Assembly: GCA_012960105.1 (NCBI GenBank)
Contig: DUBV01000022.1
Span: 1-64,000 of the forward strand
Source of the DNA: Thiotrichaceae bacterium
GTDB taxonomy: Bacteria; Pseudomonadota; Gammaproteobacteria; Eutrophobiales; Eutrophobiaceae
Reading direction: 5' to 3'
Length of the DNA: 64,000 nt
The notes under the pieces are model-generated. The model saw only the letters and a program-made list of their open reading frames with translations. It was not told the origin of the DNA and ran no database searches. How positions within the stretch are numbered: the stretch's first letter is position 1; every line of letters starts with the position of its first letter. This document shows positions 29,028 through 37,705 of the stretch, in pieces. The position numbers were made by a program, and so were the translations under genes.

Positions 29028-29096
29028 CGCGCGGTGCTTTCTTACACTCACGAAAAAATCACTATTTTTAAAAGTGTTTTAGGAATATGAAAAAGA

Positions 29097-29738
29097 ATGT
29101 CTAAAGTCGTCGTTCTCGATTACGGCAGCAGTAATCTACGTTCTGTTGCCAAAGCACTTGAAGCTGTTGCTAACAATGATCATACGATTATTGTCAGTAA
29201 TGTTTCTGAAACAATTCTAAATGCCGACAAGGTTGTTTTTCCTGGTCAAGGCGCTATGGGACAGTGCATGGCCAATTTGAAGGAGCAGGAACTGGACGAA
29301 GTTATTCGTGAGTGTATTTTGAATAAACCCTTTCTAGGTATATGCCTAGGCTTGCAATCGCTAATGGATCATAGTGATGAAGATGGTGGCATAAAGGGCT
29401 TAGGTATATTGCCCGGTAATGTTATGCGTTTCGAAGATAACGTGAAAGACGAAGAAGGTAATGCTTATAAAATTCCCTCTATGGGCTGGAATCAAGTCTA
29501 TCAATCTAAACCACATCCATTATGGAATAGCATAGAAGATGGTAGCCGTTTTTATTTCGTTCACAGTTATTATGTGAAACCGGAACTTGAGTCAGATGTT
29601 GCAGGTAGCACCGATTATATTTGTCGTTATGCTTCCGCTGCTGCAAGAGATAATTTATTTGCGACGCAATTCCATCCAGAAAAAAGCCAACACGCTGGTT
29701 TGGCTTTATTAAAGAACTTTATTAACTGGAAGGTTTAG
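29097..29738 (+). CDS. hisH: Imidazole glycerol phosphate synthase, glutaminase subunit
   Basis: HisH releases ammonia from glutamine for HisF. The 213 residues hold the class I glutaminase triad: Cys in FLGICLGLQSL, and His and Glu in FATQFHPEKSQ. Upstream is hisB. Downstream, where hisA and hisF usually follow, the convergent helicase gene starts at once and the two coding ends overlap by 17 nt. The histidine cluster is therefore broken here and the partner HisF must be encoded elsewhere. Confidence 0.96.
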   Translation: MSKVVVLDYGSSNLRSVAKALEAVANNDHTIIVSNVSETILNADKVVFPGQGAMGQCMANLKEQELDEVIRECILNKPFLGICLGLQSLMDHSDEDGGIKGLGILPGNVMRFEDNVKDEEGNAYKIPSMGWNQVYQSKPHPLWNSIEDGSRFYFVHSYYVKPELESDVAGSTDYICRYASAAARDNLFATQFHPEKSQHAGLALLKNFINWKV

Positions 29739-31542
29739 GCTTATTACGTTTACGCGAACGTTTTTCTTCAGCCTTTGCACGTTTCTTTCTTTCAGAAGGC
29801 GAACGTTTTTCTTTTTTCTTGCCCGGTTTAGAATCACTACGTCTTGGCGCTTCGCTTCTTTCTTCCAGACGACTAATATTTAGCTGTTGACCAGAAACCC
29901 AAATTTTCTTCAAAGCTCGAAATAAATCACGAGGCATTCCTAATGGTAGATCAACTGTAGCGTATTTATCATGAATCGTTACGTTACGAATATTTTGCCC
30001 ATCGACACCGGCTTCATTAGCAATAGCACCAACGATATTATTAATCTGCACATCATGATCAGTACCAACTTCAATACGAAAACGTTCCATATCTCGATCT
30101 GGGCTTGATTGTCTTGGTCTTCTTTCTTTTGTATTGCTGCGAGACCTGTCGTTATTTCTAGAAGGTCGATCTCTATCTCTTGAGCGGTCATTTCGATTAT
30201 CTCTTTTGGGTTTTGGCTTAACCAAAAAGGGTTCTGTACCTTGTGAAAGTTTTGCTAGAGCGGTGGCGATCTCCATTGCTGATCGTCCCGTTTCAGTTTG
30301 ATACTCTTCTATGATGTTATGAAATAATTCATTTTCTTCATGCTCAAGGGTATCGGTAATACTTTGCTTAAAACGCTGTATGCGTTCCTGGTTGATTGTA
30401 TCCGCCGTTGGCATGTGCATGCGTTCTATCTGCTTGCCGGTGGTTTTTTCTATCATACGTAACAAACGTTGTTCACGATTCGTGACAAATAATATTGCTT
30501 CACCTTCTCTACCTGCGCGACCTGTACGTCCGATACGATGTGTATACGATTCAGGATCACTAGGAATATCGTAATTGATGACATGACTGATACGTTCAAC
30601 ATCAAGACCACGTGCCGCCACATCGGTCGCAATCAACATATCCAGTTTGCCTGCTTTTAAGCGATTAATCGTTTGTTCGCGTATTCTTTGCGTTAGATCG
30701 CCATTCAATGCGGTACTGGCATAACCACGCGCAGCTAATTTTTCTGCAAGTTCTATAGTTAAAACTTTGGTACGTACAAAGATAAGAATAGCGTTGAAGG
30801 TCATACTTTCAAGGATAGTGGTCAATGCTTCCAGCTTTTCACGACCATTTACGACCATATAACGCTGACGGATGGTATCAGCGGTAATATTTTTTGTTTT
30901 TATGGTGACTTGTTCAGGATTGTTTAAATATCTTTTAGATATCTTTCTGATTTCTGTCGGCATTGTTGCCGAAAACAATGCAATTTGACGTTGCTCAGGT
31001 AATTGTTCCAACACCCATTCAACATCATCAATAAAGCCCATACGTAACATTTCATCGGCTTCATCCAGAACCAATGTGGTTAATTTTTCTAGTTTTAACG
31101 TACCACGACGCATGTGATCCATCACTCGCCCAGGCGTCCCAACAACCACATGCACTCCACGTTTAAGTTGACGTAATTGCACACCATATTCCTGACCACC
31201 ATAGATAGGCAAAACATGGAAACCTTTCAAAAAAGTCGCATATTGTTGGAATGCTTCCGCAACTTGAATAGCCAGCTCTCTAGTCGGCGCTAAAACCAGA
31301 ACTTGAGGTGTACTAATTTTGAGATCAATTTTTGATAATATTGGTAACGCAAAAGCCGCTGTCTTACCCGTACCTGTTTGAGCTTGTCCGATAACATCTC
31401 TGCCTTCCAAAACATGAGGAATAATCTCTGCTTGAATCGGAGATGGCGTTTCATAACCTACCTTTTTGACGGCTTTCATTACAGACGCAGAAAGCGATAA
31501 ATCATCAAAAGACAGATCTGGGGCGTTGTCAGTTTTGCTCAT
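29722..31542 (-). CDS. deaD: DEAD-box RNA helicase, DeaD/CsdA-type
   Basis: A 606-residue ATP-dependent RNA helicase. Motifs in order: the Q motif region (YETPSPIQAEIIP), AQTGTGKT, PTRELAIQ, GTPGRVMDH, LDEADEML, SAT, the HRIGRTGR motif, then a C-terminal RNA-binding domain (RFRIEVGTDHDVQINNIVGAI) flanked by Arg/Ser/Lys-rich tails. This build is that of DeaD/CsdA, which helps ribosome assembly in the cold. A possible -10 TATAAT is at 31591-31596 on the minus strand, without a good -35. The 3' end overlaps hisH. Confidence 0.95.
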   Translation of the reverse strand: MSKTDNAPDLSFDDLSLSASVMKAVKKVGYETPSPIQAEIIPHVLEGRDVIGQAQTGTGKTAAFALPILSKIDLKISTPQVLVLAPTRELAIQVAEAFQQYATFLKGFHVLPIYGGQEYGVQLRQLKRGVHVVVGTPGRVMDHMRRGTLKLEKLTTLVLDEADEMLRMGFIDDVEWVLEQLPEQRQIALFSATMPTEIRKISKRYLNNPEQVTIKTKNITADTIRQRYMVVNGREKLEALTTILESMTFNAILIFVRTKVLTIELAEKLAARGYASTALNGDLTQRIREQTINRLKAGKLDMLIATDVAARGLDVERISHVINYDIPSDPESYTHRIGRTGRAGREGEAILFVTNREQRLLRMIEKTTGKQIERMHMPTADTINQERIQRFKQSITDTLEHEENELFHNIIEEYQTETGRSAMEIATALAKLSQGTEPFLVKPKPKRDNRNDRSRDRDRPSRNNDRSRSNTKERRPRQSSPDRDMERFRIEVGTDHDVQINNIVGAIANEAGVDGQNIRNVTIHDKYATVDLPLGMPRDLFRALKKIWVSGQQLNISRLEERSEAPRRSDSKPGKKKEKRSPSERKKRAKAEEKRSRKRNKPKPSS

Positions 31543-31679
31543 GGGGCTACCTTTAGGTATGGAAACGATAAAAATCGTCTGAATATCAACATTATAGACT
31601 ACCGGACAGCAAGCGACCGCGCAGTATACGGGCTTGCTAGCGCGTTACAAGCCAAATGTTTGCGATTGGGAGAAGCTAT

Positions 31680-32531
31680 TTAATGTGTGAAGTGTTGATA
31701 ATACGTTCCATGGTTGGATAAATCAGTAAATTCCAGCTTTTTATTATTATGGTTCATGATGGTCATGTGAACACGGGATATACCTGTTGGCCCGTCATCA
31801 AATTTAACGGTACAGCCCTGACTTCGACCAATTTTGTTCTTACCTATTAATACTGGGTATTCAATATTATTGTAATCTATAAACTTAATCCCATCTTCAA
31901 TTAGTAATTCGCATTTATAATTCGATAATGATAGTTCTATTCTCTCACCTTTTTTAATCCTAATAACGACAGACTTACCTTTCGGTATACTTTTCATTTT
32001 TCTATCCGTACTGTCATACATAGCTTCAGGTTGATCTTTAATATCAAAAGATGATGTACTTGATAGAGAGGTAACATTATCTTCCATTGATTCCGAGTCA
32101 TAATTTTTATCTTGAACAGTCTTAATCAAACCCAGACGATTTGATAAATAACGCAAATACATTTTCAAGGCAATTTGCTTATATTGGCACAACTGAAGTG
32201 ACTCACTACCGTTCAAAGCAACAATAATATCTCGCCAACCATTATCTTTAGAAAAGATAGCTGAATTAGTGGACTTTAGACGCATGGTGATACCGCTAGA
32301 TGTTTCTGGGGATTGGCTAACTAACTTTGAAAGAGTTTCTTTGGCGAAATCTATTGCATCCGATTCTTCTTGTAATGCACCTTTTGATGCTTTTACAGTA
32401 TCGTTAATTTTTTCTAAAGGGATCGCCGTACGCGCATCAAGTGCAAACTCGAAATCATCAAGTGAATTAAAAAGAACCACCCTATTATTAATAGTCAGTT
32501 CAACAGTATTTGTGAATAATCTTTGTAACAT
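31680..32531 (-). CDS. FHA-domain protein with unknown N-terminal region
   Basis: The 283-residue protein ends in a forkhead-associated domain (about 215-283) with GRSQGC, SRVHMTI and DLSNHGT, the phosphothreonine-binding signature. The first 150 residues are unlike any domain I can name and are mostly helical. A Ser/Asp-rich linker follows (about 145-180). No signal peptide or membrane segment is visible. No Ser/Thr kinase, phosphatase or secretion gene is nearby, so its partner is unknown. It lies upstream of deaD on the same strand, with a 137-nt gap. Confidence 0.75.
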   Translation of the reverse strand: MLQRLFTNTVELTINNRVVLFNSLDDFEFALDARTAIPLEKINDTVKASKGALQEESDAIDFAKETLSKLVSQSPETSSGITMRLKSTNSAIFSKDNGWRDIIVALNGSESLQLCQYKQIALKMYLRYLSNRLGLIKTVQDKNYDSESMEDNVTSLSSTSSFDIKDQPEAMYDSTDRKMKSIPKGKSVVIRIKKGERIELSLSNYKCELLIEDGIKFIDYNNIEYPVLIGKNKIGRSQGCTVKFDDGPTGISRVHMTIMNHNNKKLEFTDLSNHGTYYQHFTH

Positions 32532-32691
32532 GAAGACACCTAAAGTATTTACTTATCTTTAAGCGAACATTAACATTTATAGCCCGATCCCTATTGTGAT
32601 GAAGTTCACAAATCATAGAGAATCCGTAATTTGTATAGTGATAAATTTAAAATTATTTCTATAACAAATACTTTATTAGTATGCGGCTCTT

Positions 32692-33126
32692 CTAAGTGAC
32701 CCAGCCTTTATTCTTAGCTCCCTTGGCATACCAAATCAATAATGCAGCAATAATCAGCGGCATTAAAATCATCATCACTATCTCGCCAAAATTATACTCA
32801 ATCGCTGAAGCAGCGATGTTAATTGTATGAATCATGGTAACAACGGTACCAATTAGCGATGCAACAAATAGATAGTAGGCAAGTGACTTTTTGAGAAGAA
32901 GTAAAATACCAGCAAACGTGCCACCAAAAACAGCTATGGCAAAACCACCCGTTGCCCATAATGGCCGACCTTCGATAATAGCTCGATGTGATTCAGGAAA
33001 CGAAGCGACCATCTCTACATTCATTTGCATAAAATAATTCATGACGCCCATGACATTCCAGATCAGAGCAACTACGCTTATCGCCCAGAAACCCTAGTGA
33101 ATATTACTAACAGTTTTATCGTTCAT
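32692..33126 (-). pseudogene. Small multi-pass membrane protein interrupted by an in-frame amber codon
   Basis: An ATG at 33126 with a strong AAGGA site 7 nt upstream opens a frame whose 11th codon is TAG (33094-33096). The same frame then continues without break to 32692. Beyond the stop the text reads GFWAISVVALIWNVMGVMNYFM, a first membrane helix, followed by three more helices. A restart at the inner ATG (33051) would give 119 residues but lacks a ribosome site and the first helix. The stop therefore looks like a nonsense mutation, or else a sequencing error. The family is a small membrane protein of unknown role. It lies 18 nt after purD on the same strand. Confidence 0.75.
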
Positions 33127-33144
33127 TATATTTCCTTAAAAAAG

Positions 33145-34428
33145 TTATTGCTCTCTCTTAACAGCTCTATAACCAATATCCTTTCTATAGAACATACCCT
33201 CATAGTTAATTTGTTTTAATGCCTGATATGCCTCTTGTTGAGCTTGCGTTACTGTTTCGCCCAGAGAAGTAACGCAAAGTACGCGACCACCTGCCGTGAC
33301 GATATCATCATCATTGTTTGATGTGCCGGCATGGAATACTTTCACACTATCAGGAAGTTCTATATCAAGACCTTTTATTACATCACCTTTACTTGCGCTT
33401 TCGGGATATCCTGCTGATGCAGTTACCACACCTAACGCAGCACGCTCATCCCATTCAGCAGAACATTTGTCTAGCGTTTTGTTTGTAGCAGCTAGACATA
33501 GAGAAACTAAATCACTTTTTAAACGCATCATGATCGGTTGTGTTTCTGGATCACCAAAACGACAGTTAAACTCTAATACTTTTGGCGTTCCATCTTTTGT
33601 AATCATCACGCCAGCATAAAGAAAACCAGTATAGATTCTGTCTTCGCTTTCCATACCTTTTATCGTGGGCATGATTACCCCATTCATTATGCGATCATGC
33701 ATTGCTGCATCTACTATCGGTGCAGGAGAGTACGCACCCATACCACCCGTGTTTGGACCTTTATCACCTTCATCTCGTGCTTTATGATCTTGTGAACTAG
33801 CAAGACTCAATACATGCTCACCATCAGACATAACAATGAAGCTGGCTTCTTCGCCTTGCATGAACTCTTCTATAACAACACGATGACCAGCGTCACCAAA
33901 TTTATTACCTGATAACATATCGTTAATGGCTGTAATTGCATCTTCTTCAGTTTCAGCAATAACAACGCCTTTCCCCGCAGCTAAACCATCAGCTTTGATA
34001 ACAATAGGAGCAGGCTTAGATTTTACGTATTCAATAGCAGGCTCAACTTCGGTAAAGACATCATATTCCGCTGTAGGAATGTTATGACGTTTTAGAAAAT
34101 CTTTGCTAAATGATTTGGAACCTTCAAGAATAGCGCCCGCTTTTGTAGGACCAAAACAAGCAAGACCTGCTTGTTGAAATTCATCAACAATACCCGCGCA
34201 TAATGGTGCTTCAGGGCCAATGATAGTGAGATCAATACTTTCTTTTTCCGCAAAGGCCTTTAATGCAACAATATCTTCGGCACCAATAGCAATATTCTCA
34301 AGTTTATCCTCAGTCGCTGTTCCTGCATTGCCGGGGGCAACATAAACTATTTCAACTTGATCAGATTGCGCTGCTTTCCAAGCCAAAGCATGTTCACGAC
34401 CACCACCACCGACTATAAGTATTTTCAT
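33145..34428 (-). CDS. purD: Phosphoribosylamine-glycine ligase
   Basis: PurD (GAR synthetase) joins phosphoribosylamine and glycine with ATP. The 427 residues are normal. Landmarks are MKILIVGGGGREHALAWK, the ATP-grasp segment PIVIKADGLAAGKGVVIA, EEFMQGEEASF, GPNTGGMGAYSPAP and EFNCRFGDPETQ. It follows purH on the minus strand across a 160-nt gap that holds a repeat element. The purH-purD pairing is widespread in gammaproteobacteria. Confidence 0.98.
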   Translation of the reverse strand: MKILIVGGGGREHALAWKAAQSDQVEIVYVAPGNAGTATEDKLENIAIGAEDIVALKAFAEKESIDLTIIGPEAPLCAGIVDEFQQAGLACFGPTKAGAILEGSKSFSKDFLKRHNIPTAEYDVFTEVEPAIEYVKSKPAPIVIKADGLAAGKGVVIAETEEDAITAINDMLSGNKFGDAGHRVVIEEFMQGEEASFIVMSDGEHVLSLASSQDHKARDEGDKGPNTGGMGAYSPAPIVDAAMHDRIMNGVIMPTIKGMESEDRIYTGFLYAGVMITKDGTPKVLEFNCRFGDPETQPIMMRLKSDLVSLCLAATNKTLDKCSAEWDERAALGVVTASAGYPESASKGDVIKGLDIELPDSVKVFHAGTSNNDDDIVTAGGRVLCVTSLGETVTQAQQEAYQALKQINYEGMFYRKDIGYRAVKREQ

Positions 34429-34464
34429 TTAAAACTCTTATTTATTTTATTAAATTGTTTAACG

Positions 34465-34589
34465 TTTTAAGCCGTCAGTTTTGCGCGCAGACGCGGCGCG
34501 GCGCTTTCGAGAAGCGGAGCTTACTATAGTAAGTGAGCATCGCAGAAAGTGGAAGCAACGAAGTATCCGCGTAAATCTGATGCTTAAAA
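34465..34589 (-). repeat. Stop-codon-abutting inverted-repeat element, purH copy
   Basis: The element directly follows the purH TGA (34590-34592). Terminal repeats are TTTTAAGCATCAGATTTACGCG on the purH side and the complement of TTTTAAGCCGTCAGTTTTGCG on the far side. The core contains CTGCGATGCTCACTTAC and a CTTACTATAGTAAG palindrome. It lies between purH and purD, in the same orientation to its gene as the other copies. Confidence 0.7.
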
Positions 34590-36152
34590 TCAGTGGAGAA
34601 AGTGGCGGATGCTGGTAAACACCATTGCTATGTTGTGTTCATCTGCTGCGGCAATTACTTCTTCATCTCTAACAGAACCACCAGGTTGAATTACTGCGGT
34701 AATACCAACCTCTGCCGCTGAATCGAGTCCATCTCTAAAGGGGAAGAATGCATCAGAAGCCATGACGGAACCTGCGACTTTTAGATTTTCATCCGCTGCT
34801 TTAATCGCGGCTATACGTGCACTATAAATACGACTCATTTGTCCTGCGCCTATGCCTATAGTTTGATTATCTCTCGCATAGATTATTGCATTAGATTTAA
34901 CGTACTTAACAACATGCCATGCAAATACGAGATCGTTTATTTCCTGCTCTGTCGGTGTTCTTTTCGTAACAACTTTTAAATCATCTTTTGTTATTATGCC
35001 GCGATCATTATCCTGAACTAGTAAACCACCACTGACACGCTTCATATTTAATTGTTGAATTATCCCATCACGTTGGCCTGCTTCTAATAAACGCACGCCT
35101 TTTTTGGTTGCGATAATTTCTATGCACTCTGCTGCAATTGACGGAGCAATAATCACTTCAACAAACTGACGTTCAACAATAGCTTTTGCTGTGGCTACAT
35201 CAAGCTCTCTATTAAACGCGATAATCCCACCAAAGGCAGAAGTTGGATCTGTTGCATAAGCACGTTCATAAGCTTCAAGAACTGAACCACCTATGGCAAC
35301 ACCGCATGGGTTTGCATGTTTAACGATGACACAAGCTGTTTCATCAAAAGATAAAACACATTCGAGTGCGGCATCGGTGTCACTAATATTATTATAGGAA
35401 AGCTCTTTGCCTTGAATCTGTTTTGCGCTGGCTAATGTTCCTGCAGGTGGATTCGGTTCTACATAAAACGCGGCTGTTTGATGTGGATTTTCCCCATAAC
35501 GTAATTCCTGTTTTTTCTTAAATTGAGTGGAATAGCTTAAAGGATAATTTACCGGTTCTTTTTCTTCATTCATTGCGCCAAGATAATTTGAAACGTTGGC
35601 ATCATAATTCGCCGTGTGTGCAAAAACTTTTTGCGCTAAACGAAAACGTGTTTCGTTACTTACGTTTTTCTCGTTTTCTTTCAGCTCAGTAAGTACAAGA
35701 TTATAATCGACCGTATCGACAATAACTGTAACCGAGGCATGGTTCTTGGCAGAAGAACGTAACATAGCGGGACCACCGATATCGATATTTTCTATGGCAT
35801 CTTCAAATGTGCAATCAGGCTTACTCACTGTTTGTTCGAACGGGTATAGATTAACAACCACCAAATCAATTTCATCTATACCATGTTCCTGCATTACTTC
35901 ACTATCTTTTCCGCGTCGCCCTAAAAGCCCACCATGAATTTTTGGATGCAAGGTTTTAACACGTCCATCCATCATCTCCGGGAAACCGGTATAGTCAGAA
36001 ACTTCAATAACATTAATATTGTTATCCGCTAACAACTTTGCCGTACCGCCGGTGGAAAGAATTTCTATGCCTAATTCGTTTATTTGTTTACAGAATTCAA
36101 CAATACCAGATTTATCAGAAACGCTGACTAGAGCGCGTTTAACTATTGTCAT
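34590..36152 (-). CDS. purH: Bifunctional AICAR transformylase/IMP cyclohydrolase
   Basis: PurH performs the last two steps to IMP. The 520 residues contain the N-terminal cyclohydrolase domain ([36 protein letters not shown]) and the C-terminal transformylase domain with the Lys-His pair in [12 protein letters not shown] and the closing IRHFLH. An AAGGA site precedes the ATG. It sits between fis and purD, with repeat elements in both gaps (36190-36330 and 34465-34589). Confidence 0.98.
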   Translation of the reverse strand: MTIVKRALVSVSDKSGIVEFCKQINELGIEILSTGGTAKLLADNNINVIEVSDYTGFPEMMDGRVKTLHPKIHGGLLGRRGKDSEVMQEHGIDEIDLVVVNLYPFEQTVSKPDCTFEDAIENIDIGGPAMLRSSAKNHASVTVIVDTVDYNLVLTELKENEKNVSNETRFRLAQKVFAHTANYDANVSNYLGAMNEEKEPVNYPLSYSTQFKKKQELRYGENPHQTAAFYVEPNPPAGTLASAKQIQGKELSYNNISDTDAALECVLSFDETACVIVKHANPCGVAIGGSVLEAYERAYATDPTSAFGGIIAFNRELDVATAKAIVERQFVEVIIAPSIAAECIEIIATKKGVRLLEAGQRDGIIQQLNMKRVSGGLLVQDNDRGIITKDDLKVVTKRTPTEQEINDLVFAWHVVKYVKSNAIIYARDNQTIGIGAGQMSRIYSARIAAIKAADENLKVAGSVMASDAFFPFRDGLDSAAEVGITAVIQPGGSVRDEEVIAAADEHNIAMVFTSIRHFLH

Positions 36153-36189
36153 TTAAGGGGTCCTTTGATTCACAAAATATACTGAAGTT

Positions 36190-36330
36190 TAAGAGCTTCT
36201 AAAAATAGTGATTTTTTGTGTGAGCGTGAAAGCTTCGCGCGCAAGACCTGAGTGTATAAATAATACATGAAGGTCTGAGTACGGAGCTGACGCTGCTATC
36301 GTGAAAAATGTGCATTTTTAGGAGTTCTTA
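36190..36330 (-). repeat. Stop-codon-abutting inverted-repeat element, fis copy
   Basis: The element begins one base after the fis stop codon (36332-36334). The ends TAAGAACTCCTAAAAATGCA and TAAGAGCTTCTAAAAATAGT are clear terminal inverted repeats of about 30 bp. The core reads GCAGCGTCAGCTCCGTACTC, then an AGACCT/AGGTCT stem with TGTATTATTTATACA inside. This compact copy is the best template of the family. It fills most of the fis-purH gap. Confidence 0.78.
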
Positions 36331-36331
36331 A

Positions 36332-36613
36332 TTAGCCTAGGCCGTATTTCTTTAATCGATTTCGTACCGTTACTCGATTTAAACCAAGCATTTTTGCTGC
36401 GTGAGTGATATTGCCTTTTGTGTAATTCATTACAACATCAAAGAAAGGCTTTTCTACTTCTTCTAAAAACAGGGCGTGAAGGTCGCTCGCTTGATGCCCA
36501 TCTAAATCTTCAAAATAAGCTTCCATCGATTTTTGTACATTCTCAGCCAAACTTCTTTCTTCTACGTCCACCTTTTCAGCTATTTCTTCCACTAGCTGAT
36601 TCGTGCTAATCAT
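36332..36613 (-). CDS. fis: DNA-binding protein Fis
   Basis: Fis is a nucleoid protein that bends DNA and adjusts growth-rate-dependent promoters. The 93-residue protein ends in the diagnostic helix-turn-helix GNITHAAKMLGLNRVTVRNRLKKYG. Its start overlaps the dusB stop by 4 nt (ATGA), the conserved dusB-fis arrangement of gammaproteobacteria. A stop-abutting repeat follows it and purH comes next. Confidence 0.95.
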   Translation of the reverse strand: MISTNQLVEEIAEKVDVEERSLAENVQKSMEAYFEDLDGHQASDLHALFLEEVEKPFFDVVMNYTKGNITHAAKMLGLNRVTVRNRLKKYGLG

Positions 36614-37587
36614 GCTGCTAGTGCCTGCTGTTCGCTAAAGAAATGTTTAAGTGCAAATAATTGTTCATTTGCTGATTCAATCTGGTTTACTACTGCACGA
36701 AATTTATTCGCATTATTTTGTTGCTTGCAGTACCAGCCAATGTGTTTACGAGCGATACGCACACCCTGATATTCTCCGTAAAACTCATGGAGATTTGATA
36801 CGTGCTTAATCAATACTTTACAAATTTCTTTGACATCAGGTAACCCAAGTTTTTCACCTGTATTTAAATAATGATTTATTTCACGAAAGATCCATGGATT
36901 ACCCTGTGCGGCTCGGCCTATCATTATTCCATCTACATTATATGTTTTAAGAATCTCCGCCGCTTTTTCTGGTGTAGTGATATCACCATTAGCAATAATA
37001 GGTATCCCTACTTTTGCTTTAATTTCTCCTGCCGTTTCATGTTCCGCTACACCAGTAAAGGCGCAGGCGCGTGTTCGGCCATGAATAGTCAGTGCCTGAA
37101 TACCAGACGATTCTGCAATCTGCGCAATCTTCAATGCATTACGGTTTTCTTTATCCCAACCTGTTCTAATTTTTAACGTTACTGGGACATCAACAGCATT
37201 GACCACAGATGTCAGAATATTAGAGACTAATTGCTCATCTCTTAATAAGGCAGATCCAGCCATGAGATTACAGACTTTTTTCGCAGGGCAGCCCATATTG
37301 ATATCAATAATTTGTGCGCCATGTTCTACATTAAATTTGGCGGCCTCTGCCATTTGTTCGGGAACTGCACCGGCAATTTGTATGGCTCTAGGCTCAGCTT
37401 CGCCAGTGTGATTTAAACGAAGCTGTGTCTTGCGAGTCTTAAATAAGGCAGGATTCGATGTGACCATTTCAGAAATAACCAGACCCGCACCAAGCTCACG
37501 ACAAAGCAACCTGAACGGTTGATCCGTGACACCAGCCATTGGTGCAAGCACCAAATTGTTTTTAAGTATATAAGTCCCTATAAACAT
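36610..37587 (-). CDS. dusB: tRNA-dihydrouridine synthase B
   Basis: DusB reduces a uridine in the tRNA D-loop with FMN and NADPH. The 325 residues are standard. Visible are LAPMAGVTDQPFR near the start, DINMGCPAKKVC with the active-site Cys, LTIHGRTRAC, IIANGDI and GIMIGRAAQGNPW. It is coupled to fis by a 4-nt overlap. The zinc-ribbon/DUF3426 gene lies 118 nt upstream on the same strand. Confidence 0.96.
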   Translation of the reverse strand: MFIGTYILKNNLVLAPMAGVTDQPFRLLCRELGAGLVISEMVTSNPALFKTRKTQLRLNHTGEAEPRAIQIAGAVPEQMAEAAKFNVEHGAQIIDINMGCPAKKVCNLMAGSALLRDEQLVSNILTSVVNAVDVPVTLKIRTGWDKENRNALKIAQIAESSGIQALTIHGRTRACAFTGVAEHETAGEIKAKVGIPIIANGDITTPEKAAEILKTYNVDGIMIGRAAQGNPWIFREINHYLNTGEKLGLPDVKEICKVLIKHVSNLHEFYGEYQGVRIARKHIGWYCKQQNNANKFRAVVNQIESANEQLFALKHFFSEQQALAA

Positions 37588-37705
37588 GAATCCGCTACGC
37601 TTGAAAAAGGAAAAACAAAATATTTTCGTCTTATAATAACGGACTGCTATTACTTGTAAAGCGACTTATTTTATACGAATGATATCAGTGACTTTGTCAT
37701 CGATT

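Larger units (their letters stand above)
28843..29080 (+). repeat. Stop-codon-abutting inverted-repeat element, hisB copy with two nested modules
   Basis: The element starts at the last base of the hisB stop. Its ends AAAACACTTTAAAAATGCAC and the complement of GTGATTTTTTCG-type text at 29050-29080 form imperfect terminal inverted repeats of about 28 bp. The core GCTGCGTCAGCTC, then GTGCTCAAATACTCATGTAT, matches the fis and sixA copies. Two inserts, about 28889-28935 and 28975-29027, each carry CTACCYCCTGCRTCCATGCAGTCGT and enlarge it. Orientation relative to the abutting gene is the same as in the other four copies. Confidence 0.75.

Noticed and set aside
28764-29090. 108-residue plus-strand frame across the hisB-hisH gap
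   Set aside because: It overlaps hisB out of frame and consists mostly of the repeat element and its nested modules.
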